The translations under genes were made by a program, and so were the position numbers. Below are positions 1 through 9,928 of a stretch of 64,000 nt of DNA, in pieces. The notes under the pieces were generated by a model. That model worked only from the letters and a program-made list of their open reading frames with translations, had not been told where the DNA came from and ran no database searches. Position 1 is the stretch's first letter; every line of letters starts with the position of its first letter. Source of the DNA: Monilinia fructicola (Eukaryota > Ascomycota > Leotiomycetes > Helotiales > Sclerotiniaceae); contig VICG01000007.1 in the NCBI GenBank assembly GCA_008692225.1, forward strand, positions 593,501 through 657,500. Direction: 5' to 3'.

Positions 1-1893
1 AAGCCCAAGGAGAATCTGGTTGAGCAGATAGGATCCAGCAGTCTTTCGAAATGTGACCTCAAAGCTGTAGTGCTCAAGAGCGCCAACCATACCCATAGCT
101 GGCGAAAAAGTGAAGATGAAATGAATAAAAGTTACAAGCAAAGTGGCAATCGAAATAAGACCGGCCAAATACTCAATACGCTTGGTAGGTGCTGGGCGAG
201 CATTGATAGGTGCAGCGGGAAAGGCAATTGGTGCGGGAACTTCTGATACAGCGTGATTAGGAGGTGATGGTCGAGAGATCTCTGTTTCTTTTATCTCAGT
301 GGTGCTAGGCATCACCCATCCTTTTTTCTCTGGCGATTCATCCGGATGACGGTACATAAATGAGTTCTTAGGGGTCATGCCATCTAGAGCTGAGTGTCCT
401 TCAATACCTAAGTACATGGAATTATTTGTTGAAACAGGTTCCGAATCAGTCGGAGTATCATTGTAGCTGTGGAGTCGATTTGTTGAAGCTGAGGGGGTCA
501 TCGGGTCATTCAGAGTGAATCCACTCATGTTTGAGGGGGAAAGCTGTCTAGAAGTCGCGAAAGACATATTTTTACTTTCTTGATTGACCATATCTTTGAG
601 GGTGAGCGATGAAGACCCAGGGGTAAATCCAATCTGGGTGATTTCGAGATCATCTTTTGAATTCTTGAAATTCATGGACGAAGCTCTTGTCGATGCTGTC
701 TTTGACATTCCCGGTGACATATAGAGATTGGGATTGGAAATTTGCGGCGGGAGACGGTAACACGTATATACTTTTGGCTCCTTTGGGGCCTTTGAATCCT
801 TAGTAGGCCATCTTTGGAAAGTAACGTTGCAAAGTAGGAGGACTGTAAGAGCCACAGAGCATGAGAGACATATATATGCAAAAGTTCGGACTCCACTTTC
901 ATGGTGTATAGCCTTCCATTTGGCGATAGAATCCACACCGAAGTCAGTGTAGCCGCGCAATGATATGTCATCCATTAGACATGCATCAGTAACAGCACAT
1001 CTAGTATCGAATTCTTTATGTTGCTCCTTAGTCATAACGGATGAGTTGAAGAATGATCGGGTCCATCCAAGGTTGGCTGTGGTTTTCTTTGTAGGTGGCC
1101 CAGCTGTAAAATATGAATCTCCATTGGACCAGAGCTTGAATAACAGCGGCGATGGAGTCACTGGAAAGGTCTTGCTGCTTGAATTTTTTGTAAAAACCGA
1201 GCGAGCCAGTACGTTCCCAATATAGAACTTTACAGAATCTTGTGTCCAATCCACGCGGATTTCTGTAAGATCCCAAGGATTGATCTCCGGACTGTAAGAA
1301 GCATTGTTGGACAAGGTGCTAAAATTAAGTCCGCGTACACGATCTGGAAATTCTTCTCCCAGCAATGTATTGATCCAGGCATCTGTGGGCTTTTGTTGGT
1401 TCAGACTATTAATCTGAATGTTCTGTGTCTCATTGTACTTGAGAAGCATCGACATCCCAGTTCCCCCGGTCCAAGCCTGCGCAGGACGGATTGTTGATCT
1501 GAAAGAGCCATATTGAATATCAGATCTCAGTGTCCGAATAGCACCACCCTTTACGACATGATGAGAGGTTGATGGGTTTATCGTAAACTCAAGAGATGAG
1601 GAGTTACCAATGCTTCCAGCTGTTGAATTTGTGATGCGGACATTTGATGGATCCGCGGCTTGCCTGTATCGGGCGTTCCAGCTCTTTTCATACTTGTTTT
1701 CATATTCTTGGTTTTGGAAAACCTCAGATGGAAAAGTATTCGTTTCATTGAAGTAAACGATTAAGAAATCAGTAAACAAGTTCTCCGTTGCTGGGTCATA
1801 ATAACCACAAGAGCAATTAGAGGTAGAATCTGCTCCAGCGTTTTTCAAGAGACCCAAGGTAAATACAACGAAATACAGAGAATAGAAGCGCAT
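1..1893 (-). CDS. GH16-like ectodomain fused to membrane acyltransferase (partial)
   Basis: The frame is open without intron from the ATG at 1893 to the window edge, giving 631 residues of a longer protein. It starts with a signal peptide (about residues 1-21). A Cys-containing, N-glycosylation-rich ectodomain follows with GH16/concanavalin-like features (YGSFRSTIRP, then GTGMSMLLKYNET). A membrane span lies near residues 335-355, followed by a long Ser/Thr/Pro-rich cytoplasmic linker. At about 570 the typical start of a membrane acyltransferase appears (RIEYLAGLISIATLLVTFIH). The place where GH16 enzymes carry ExDxE reads QNIQIN (157-162), so hydrolysis is unlikely. An in-frame ATG at 1923 exists, but the 1893 start gives the better signal peptide. 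The gene diverges from a GT2 synthase, and another acyltransferase follows that. I infer a role in acylating a cell-surface glycan. The C-terminal catalytic part is outside the window. Confidence 0.75.
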   Translation of the reverse strand, partial: MRFYSLYFVVFTLGLLKNAGADSTSNCSCGYYDPATENLFTDFLIVYFNETNTFPSEVFQNQEYENKYEKSWNARYRQAADPSNVRITNSTAGSIGNSSSLEFTINPSTSHHVVKGGAIRTLRSDIQYGSFRSTIRPAQAWTGGTGMSMLLKYNETQNIQINSLNQQKPTDAWINTLLGEEFPDRVRGLNFSTLSNNASYSPEINPWDLTEIRVDWTQDSVKFYIGNVLARSVFTKNSSSKTFPVTPSPLLFKLWSNGDSYFTAGPPTKKTTANLGWTRSFFNSSVMTKEQHKEFDTRCAVTDACLMDDISLRGYTDFGVDSIAKWKAIHHESGVRTFAYICLSCSVALTVLLLCNVTFQRWPTKDSKAPKEPKVYTCYRLPPQISNPNLYMSPGMSKTASTRASSMNFKNSKDDLEITQIGFTPGSSSLTLKDMVNQESKNMSFATSRQLSPSNMSGFTLNDPMTPSASTNRLHSYNDTPTDSEPVSTNNSMYLGIEGHSALDGMTPKNSFMYRHPDESPEKKGWVMPSTTEIKETEISRPSPPNHAVSEVPAPIAFPAAPINARPAPTKRIEYLAGLISIATLLVTFIHFIFTFSPAMGMVGALEHYSFEVTFRKTAGSYLLNQILLGL

Positions 1894-1923
1894 TCTGACC
1901 AAAGTATGAACATAAAGAACCAT

Positions 1924-3788
1924 AGCAACAGAGATAATGCCGAGCTCGAGTTCTTCACTTAAGTATGTACAAGGACTATATCATTCTCTTGAAGTTGACG
2001 GTTTATAACAGAACTGTCTATCGTACCAATCAGATCGTCTATGGAAACTTTCCTTCTGCAACGATACTTCGAGGCGGAAAACTAATACATGGAACTACCA
2101 GTATGCTTGTTACTCATTTCAGCTGATCTATGGATCAAAGTTAGTCTCAATTTTAGGAGATTAATGTGACAGAAGAATTACGCCCGCTGGTTTCTCTTCT
2201 TTGGTTCCCAGGGCCTGCATGTAGATCTTGGGCACGACCCTTACGGTACTTAAAGGTTTGCTAGACGTATGCAGACTTGGCCAAAGTTAGTAATTAGTTT
2301 AACTCTCCACAAAAACTATGCAACGAAATTGGTTCATAAGTTCTAATTAGTTTGATTTCCTTTACACCGCTTTCAGTATGCACTGCGATGGCATTGACTT
2401 CTCCTTCTCCGGATTAGCATTGGTGCGATAAAAAGACTCCACAAATATGTAAGTTACAGTACATAAATGACCTAAGCTCGCGAAGGTGGGAGCTTTCGGG
2501 ATATGGATTTTTCGAGCTTGTTTCCCTTAACCTTAACCTACCCCTTGGCCATGATAATACTCCGATACTGAACTGACTTTACTCTAAAACCGGCGGCATA
2601 TGATTTCCGGTATCTTTGACAGAGGACATGTCGTAATCTGGTGCTTTCTTACTTGATTTGAACATGTAATCCCGATATGTATGCAGCAGGCTATCCGCCG
2701 GTAGGGTTATCGCATCGTTCATCGAGATCAGCCTCATCTCGATGAAGGGGGTGGTTACTGGGAAAAGAAACAGTTAGAACTAAGCGATTGAAAGCCCTCT
2801 GGCCCCGAAATTAGAAGGGATGGATGTGGGTTGAGTTTGAAGATAGAGAAGCTGGAAAAGAAGTTGATTTGTGAATTTCTTTTTCGCCATCTTGTAGGGT
2901 AAAGGGCTAATTTTGATTTCAGGTGATGACCTCATCCTTGGCAGAAATTGGACGGTGAGATAATGCACAGTAAGCATCTCGGTTCTTTCTTTTAGCTAGT
3001 AGACCTACCTTCCCCCCACCTTCCTCTCCCATCCAAGACTACATGTACATGTTACTGTATTATGTTGTTGTCGACACATGTACATATCCCCGTCAATCTA
3101 CGGATTACCACAAAAAGAATGAGAATCAATAATCTGTACGGATCCGGGGTATTGCTGGCCTGCAATACTGTATGGCCTAGAGGCTACCTGGCACTCGGTG
3201 TTTACATGCGAGCAGCTCAGCAACATCATGGGTGGGACCTGAAATCCCAACATAAGAGATCTACATTCACCCATGCTTCACGATTCTGTATTGAAATTTC
3301 ATCCAGGTTAAAGTCCACTTTTTCGTCTACTAGTTGACGGGTCACTGGTTTTCGGCGCTAATCATCTTTGTTAAAACGTGTTTCTGCTCAACGCCCGCTA
3401 CTGAAGGGGGAGTGAACAGTTCCATCAATCTACGCTGATCTTGCTTGATTTATCCATTTTCTTCCCGTTACTGCGACGCAATTCAGTGAGTTGCTATCGC
3501 TGTTACCATGCTAGTTGGTCCATGGTATATCCTAGTTGACTGACAATGCCGGTAAGTTTAGTGCAAAGCGGTGGCTTTGGCTCCAGTTGAGATATCAAAG
3601 TTGTATTCTGCTATCATGTTATAATCTGTTTCTGGGCGCCTCTGTATAGGTACTCCTGAAGTTGCAATTTGTATAGTACTATCGTGATAGACTTCTTATT
3701 CTTCTTCCTATCCTTCGGCGACGCTCTCTTTCCTTCTTATACATTATCGTTGGCTTAACCAAGCGTTTATCTACATCGTTTCAGCAAA
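1924..3788. promoter_or_regulatory. divergent intergenic region between acyltransferase fusion and GT2 gene
   Basis: No supported gene. This 1.9-kb stretch separates two divergent genes and must hold both promoters. Pyrimidine-rich sequence lies just upstream of the GT2 start (about 3690-3788), as often seen before fungal transcription starts. Short open frames here look random. Confidence 0.5.
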
Positions 3789-5515
3789 ATGGGGAGCCAT
3801 ACAGATGATGCATTCACGATTGAGGAGCTTCCCAGATATAGCAGCCCTCAACTCCTCACCCGAGAGCACGATGGTTCTTCAGACAGCAAGAGAAGGAAAG
3901 ATGCGCTCGTGACCATTCATGATGCTCCAAGCTCAACATCACAAAGTAGCATTGATGAGAAGCAGAATGCTTCCAGGTTTTCTGTGCAAGAAGAAATGAT
4001 TTCACAGACCCATGGCCAGAATTCCAAGATGTCGACCTCTATCGCCATTCGCAACAGTCTTGGAAGAGCTTCAAACTTCATCCATGAGTGGACCCCTTTT
4101 CTCCTTGTCGGCTCATACTTCGTCTCATCGATCTTCGCGTATATGTTGTTCCCGACAAAGCTCTTGGAAGTTTTCTGGTTCATATATAATTTCACCAATT
4201 TCATCATTGCTGCTTCCACAGCATTAGAGGCTTTTATGAGCATGGAACCATGTCGAGAGGCTCGTCTTGCAGTTACAAAGGCCGCCGAAAAGGGCTGGAG
4301 GTTTCCTACTCCAGACGATCAATTATTGATTTTGGACATGGTTGTTGTTGCATATCTTCCCAATGAACAAGACATCATCATGGATCGAATCAATTACGCG
4401 TGTACAAAACTGGAGTATCCAGCTGACAAAATACGTATCAACATTGTTTATAACACCCCTGTTCCAATTCAACCCCTAGAGGACGAAATGTGGGAAGCAG
4501 CCGCTAAATATCCTCAACTTCGAATAATCAAGGTTGAAGGCTCCACTTCAAAAGCCGACAACCTCAATTATTACCTCAGTCTAGACACTGGCTCCGACAT
4601 TACTGCAGTCTATGATTGCGATCATTACATGCACCCTTATGGTCCTCGATGGGCGATTGAGCGTTTCATGAAGGAAAAAGAAAAGGTTGACATCGTTCAA
4701 GGCCGCTGCATCGTCTTCAACACCGCTGCTTCATTCCTCACAAGTCTCATTAGCATAGAATTTGATAAAATTTATGCCGTCTCGCATCCTGGAAGAGCCA
4801 CCATTTGGGGTTTCGGTCTATTTACGGGATCTAATGGGTATTGGCGAACACCACTTCTCCGAGAAATGAAGATGGATGAGAGCATGCTTACTGAAGATAT
4901 CGACTCCGCACTTCGAGTTGTGGCCAGAGGGTGCAATACCGTCCATGATCTGAATGTTGTATCATATGAGCTGGCACCTACAACCTTTGGCGCGTTCTGG
5001 AAACAACGTCTAAGGTGGGCACAAGGATGGGCACAAGCAAGTTTGAAACATTCGATCTTGACCTTCAATCGAGCCAAGCAAGGAAAGAGAATCTTCACGA
5101 CCAGGTTCGGACTTCTCAATTTGTTGCTCATTCGTGAACTGAGTTATTACTTGGTGACGCAATTTGCATGTCTGGTGGCAAGCTTCATTTTTCTCAATTT
5201 TCCCTTGACCCCAGCAGCGTTCTGGAAGACGGTCTTTTTCCAATACCCAGTTTCTGAATGGTTTTTCTTCGTCAGGTAAGATTTTCATACCCACTCGTTT
5301 GATTCTATTATTAATTTTTGAACAGTATTTTCTGTCTGATTGCCACACTTTGGGTTACCAACCAAGTCAAATCAGAGTTTGCATCTCGATGGATGATCAT
5401 CAAATTCTCCATCGCTTATCCATTTTATTTGTTATTCTTGGCAACGATTGGTATCTATGGACATGCTCGTCAATTGGTCAAGTATTCTTCATGGAACCCA
5501 ACTGCGAGAGCTTGA
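3789..5515 (+). CDS. processive glycosyltransferase family 2 (polysaccharide synthase-like)
   Basis: Two exons, 3789-5275 and 5326-5515, with a 50-bp intron (GTAAGA...ACAG), encode 558 residues. An N-terminal Ser-rich cytoplasmic part is followed by two membrane spans (about 105-150). The GT2 domain has the nucleotide-binding VAYLPNE region, a DCD metal motif at 276-278, the TED acid pair at 369-370 and the processive signature QRLRW at 406-410. Three or more C-terminal spans could form the export channel. This is the architecture of cellulose, hyaluronan and Cps1-type synthases that polymerise UDP-sugars and extrude the chain. Size and motif order are complete. The sugar cannot be read from the sequence. 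Chitin synthase is unlikely because its longer domain and QRRRW context are missing. Flanking acyltransferase genes suggest the product is acylated. Confidence 0.88.
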
Positions 5516-7430
5516 TTAATTTGAACGAGTAATTTTACGAATATATATATTTTAATGGGAAGGATATCTTTAGGTGTATTTATCACCAAGTAGACGGCGT
5601 TTGGGGGTAAAACTAAAAGATAGAGATGTATTAGCTTTAGATTCTGCAAAATTACATCCATTTTTGGCAACACTGAAGTTCAACAACGGAACCTATCTTA
5701 TGCCATGAAGTTTGTGACTTGGATGTTCCTGAAAGCTCACGGGTAGATTTACTTCCGGGTAAGGTTAGTTGGGCCCGGGAAATACCTCGCTTGCCAAGCC
5801 TTTCCCCTGTGTTCGTGCGGCTAAAAAGTATAAAACTCTCTGACTTTGCTGTGTTACCATGTATTGTAATAGAAAGTCGCCTACCCTGCATCTCTGTAAA
5901 AAGAAATACTTTGAATTCTTGACTCTCGAAGGGGCATACTAACTTCTCGACTCCAGTGAAGATAAGAATGACCTCAGCTAAAACCTTGGTGTTCATCCCA
6001 AAGAGTACATCCCTGTCTGGTATCACTCTATTGGTACGGCATATATCTTTACCCCTATCTTAAACAGTGGAACTTGGAAGCAATTACATGGATATTGATA
6101 CAGGACTGTTGTGAAGTTTCCCATTCTCACTCACATCCTGTTTTTGAAAAATAACCTCGTCGATCCGAACTCAATTTTCGGGGCCGTGGGTTTCGGATTG
6201 AAAAGTGTGTTCTTTTCGTTCAACTTGTTCAATAATTGGAAGATCGACAGCCGGCAATATAACTTGTGGAGAACCCCCCTTGCACTTTTCCACGTATCGA
6301 TACAGTGCAGTACCATGAAGCATCATATTCATTTATCTTACACGCACGCATACCACGCACGCATACCGAACTACTATTCTAAAAATGAATACGACATATG
6401 AAGATCAGATAACGGGAGAGGGAGAGGGAGTAAAGTTTATCCCAGCCCCCATCTGGGAAACCCAAACCTCAAAGTGTACTGTACTACTGTGCAGTAATAT
6501 GTAAATGCCACTTATAATTAGTCTTTGGTCCTGGACAAAGTTTACGACCCACGACGAAAGAATAACCTTTGCCCAGAAGTGGAGAGAAATATCTAATCTA
6601 ATCTACAACAAAGGCTTTTCCTCCTAAATTAAGCATTATCTTGAACACCGAGAAAACCTTCTTACGTAGAAAATTAAGCTTACATTTTTCAAATTGGGTA
6701 CCTCCCGCAGACCCTCCTTAACCGCTGCATCGCATCAAGCCAATGAAGCAGGGCGTCTCCTTTATGTCACATGATCAATTCTCGTTCGACCGATAATTAC
6801 AGCTTACCGCTGGCTGCACACTATTTTACCCTATATGCATTAGATTCATCGACTTGCCAACTCCCTTTAGTTTTGCATTGAGCCTCTCCACAGGAACTTC
6901 ACCGGTACCTGAGTTTACGTAAAACGCCCAACTCTTAGCCTATGCAGAAAGCACTAAACTAGCTTGTCCGCTGTCAAAAGATTACTAGTCTAGGAAGGAC
7001 AGTAGTAAAGTGGCAGAATTCCAACATCTCGAAAACTGTAGATCACCATACTCGAGTAGTCTCATTCAACATGAATATGCCCCTACGCTTTGCTAAGGGC
7101 ACTTTGTCCGCCTGTCCCTCCTCTAGAACAAACGTGGAATAATGTCTTATCATGACATGGCACGGCACTTACAAATTTAGGCAGCTGAAATTGTGATGCC
7201 GCCAAAGAAAACATTGATGGGGGCGGAAGGGGTTGGAAACGCAAAAAGAGTCTTGAGAAGGACCGAGGTGATCGACAAGTGAGAATAGTAAGTTCTGTAA
7301 TCGGACTCTGGTGAGGCCGACAAGTCTCTGGGGACCTAACACTCCGTATCCACAATGCAAGAACGAAAGATCTTTAACCTCGCTCTCCAGCCAAAATTTG
7401 GGCTCACTAAACGGCGAAATTGGTTTCGAT
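5516..7430. other. intergenic region upstream of second acyltransferase
   Basis: No supported gene in about 1.9 kb. It contains the GT2 3' end, a short direct repeat of ACGCACGCATACC (6343-6367) and purine-rich runs near 6415. A GTG-initiated extension of the next gene starts at 7311, but the ATG at 7431 is the more likely start. Confidence 0.4.
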
Positions 7431-8936
7431 ATGGCTTCTACCCAACTTGTACCCGTGAAGGAATTCTACCAAGAGCCTACTGCTCATCAGATTCCTTCGC
7501 AGTCATATTTTGTCGGTCTTAGAGGATTCATTGTACTTCAATCTTTCCTGTGGACATTCCTGAATACCCTCGTTCCCACCGCCGTTACCGGTTCCCCAAA
7601 TTCTGATGGCCCTGTATACCAACAAATCCTCCGAAAGGTACTCTCCGTACTCTTCTGGAACGAATCTCTGATCTACAGCGCGTTCATCCTCCTCTCCGCG
7701 CGCACGATCTGCACACCCTGTATGCTTCTTCCATTAACTAAACTCTTGATTCGAAATGCCTCATTCTGTTCCCCTCATGTTCCCCAATGCCAAAGTCTAA
7801 AATCTTCCCTTGATATACAATTACTAAACCTCTCTTGCAGTCCTTAACAACCCCTCGCACGATTTCGTCGCATCATCCTCTTTCCGCCGCGGTCTCCGAC
7901 TCTGGTTTCCATCTGCATTCTCCCTCGCAATCATATATATAGTATTCACATGTATCGGGACATCCTACATCGATGACTTCAAAAGTGCAACCAACAACAC
8001 CACAGTCAATACCCCCTACATGTTCCCCAATGCTCTCGTATACTTCAACTCGGTGTTCAATCTCTTCTGGACAAATAAGAAATTCGACGCCCAAGCTGCA
8101 AACTATGCGTTTCCCTCGCAAACCCTCTGGGTCGTATCTGTGCTCTTCCAACAAAGCTATACCATTTACATGACGATGGTCATCATCCCCTATGTACGGA
8201 AATCGTGGAGAGTCAAGGCATTTATTGGCTTTGTCATAACGGCGTGGTGGGTACAAAGTTGGGCCTGGTATTCGATTACCGGCCTTCTGCTGGCGGATGT
8301 AAGCCTGAATATGGATTTCCAAGCCAAGGCGCGGGCGGGAGTTCCGCTAGGCACTTGGAGGGGCAGAAAGTTGAGATTGCCTGTTTGGCCTTTGTATAGT
8401 ATTTTGACCCTGGCGGGCTTGATCATGATGTATCTGTGGGCTGCTTGGAGACCACAGGATCTTTACAAGGAGGTTAGAATCCACACGGGTGAGTATTCAA
8501 CTGGTGGGTTGAATGATGTGAAGATGGAAGCGGGAACTCCGATGGCGAGAGCTGATAACTATGTGTTCTTGCTTGGTGCGTTGCTATTTTTGGAGACGTG
8601 CACTTGGCTTCAGGCCTTGTTCTGTAATCCGGTTCTCATGTATTTGGGGAAGAGATCATTTAGTAAGTTGGCCTTCTCCCCTCTCTGATCTATGATACAT
8701 AGACTAATGATCCCATAGGTTGGTTCCTCGTTCAGAGCATCGTCATCTACACCGCCGGTATCAAGCTCTTCACCCATCTCACAGAGACAAGGAACGCATC
8801 CTTCGAGGGAGCGGCTACTGCCTGTTTCTTTGTTTGTCTGCTGACGGTCATTCCAAGCGCGGAAATCTTCTATCGATTGATTGACTTCCCTTCTCAGGCA
8901 TTTGCCAGAGCTACTTTCGACTGGATCAAGAAGTAG
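7431..8936 (+). CDS. multi-pass membrane acyltransferase (acyltransferase-3-like)
   Basis: Three exons, 7431-7719, 7841-8662 and 8719-8936, give 442 residues. Near the N-terminus the family signature appears in modified form (SYFVGLRGFIVLQSFLW), followed by about ten hydrophobic spans. The end has the usual last-helix pattern, NPVLMYLGKRSF then SWFLVQSIVIY. Such proteins move acyl groups (acetyl or longer) onto sugars at a membrane. A luminal loop carries N-glycosylation sites (ATNNTT). The gene lies downstream of and parallel to the GT2 synthase and resembles the C-terminal part of the fusion protein at the left edge. I infer modification of the GT2 product. The catalytic His usual in the first helix region is not obvious, so acyl transfer itself is inferred from family resemblance. 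Confidence 0.75.
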
Positions 8937-9257
8937 TCTGATGTTACGGAAGACTTGGTTGGCATTTTTGTGGTGGTGAGTGATAGAAATGTAAAAACAT
9001 GTACGAGTATTACGCCTCAAGTAGTTTGAATGGCAAGAACAAATCATATGCTTGATCTGAATCAATCATATCGAGATATCTTTTCTGCAACATTTAATGA
9101 TATATTATCCACTGGGATATCCTGATATCATGGGCTACATAGCAGTGACCTCAACTTTGAGAACTCCACATCGAAAATATTAATCTAACAAGTCACATTT
9201 GCTCATCTCGCTCAAAACCAAATCTCACACCAAATTAAAACTGGCTTACCATGCTTT

Positions 9258-9363
9258 ACAATAGCTCTATCATTCTGAATGAATTCAAGTCGACATTGCA
9301 ATACTTATTCACAATATCTCTATCATTCTGAATGAATTCAAGTCGACATTGTAATACTTCTTC
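9258..9363. repeat. 53-bp tandem duplication
   Basis: Two adjacent 53-bp copies (9258-9310 and 9311-9363) differ at three bases; both contain CATTCTGAATGAATTC and AGTCGACATTG. Confidence 0.95.
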
Positions 9364-9429
9364 ACAACAAACATGTTCATACCAGGTCATTCACAGTCTC
9401 ACAGATCATCAAGAAGCGATAAATGGTTT

Positions 9430-9682
9430 TAAGTTTTTTTTTAGTTTTTCCCCCTTTTTTTTATTTTCCCCCTCCTTTTTTTATGCCTCCTCCTCTTTTT
9501 TTCTTTCCCCCTTTTTAAATTTTAAATTTTTTTTATAAATATTTTATTGTTTTTTATTGTTTTTTTTTTGGTTTTTTGGTTTGTTTTTTTTTCGGTTTTT
9601 TTCGGTTTTTTTCGGTTTTTTTGTTTTTTTTTGTTTTTTTTTGTTTTTCTTGTTTTTCTTATTCTTTTCTTCTTTTCTAAGC
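9430..9682. repeat. T-rich low-complexity tract with CGGTTTTTTT and GTTTTTTTT units
   Basis: Nearly pure T with interspersed G, GG, CGG and C forms short tandem units: three CGG-T7 units near 9592-9621, then G-T9 and GTTTTTCTT units. The frames across it encode only Phe-rich strings and are not genes. Confidence 0.95.
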
Positions 9683-9928
9683 ACTTTCATCATACCCATG
9701 AAAGAATCTCCAGATTGCCTATATGCATTATCGGGGGCAGTCTAACTGCAGGCCCCAGAGAATGTCATATTGTGGTTTTTTGACCCATATCGCCATCTCC
9801 ATCAAGCTCTCCGTCCACTAGAGAGTATTAAGCGTTATATAGAGACCTTTGAAACTCCTGATGCGCTATGCACAACAAGAATGACAAGTCGAGCATTCTC
9901 AGTCGAGCAAAGTAGCACCCTGAGGCGC

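Larger units (their letters stand above)
8937..9928. other. intergenic, low-complexity convergent region
   Basis: The two flanking genes converge here. No gene is supported. It contains a 53-bp tandem duplication and a long T-rich tract, listed separately. Confidence 0.6.

Noticed and set aside
4772..5348. Minus-strand frames opposite the GT2 gene
   Set aside because: Shadows of conserved plus-strand motifs (DxD, QRLRW).
5652..6026. 124-codon minus frame downstream of GT2
   Set aside because: No domain, signal or splice support; sits in the probable 3' region of GT2.
7311..7430. Upstream 40-codon extension of the second acyltransferase
   Set aside because: It would start at GTG; the ATG at 7431 fits the family N-terminus.
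9547..9783. Phe-rich open frames
   Set aside because: Translation of a poly-T tract; no start context or domain.
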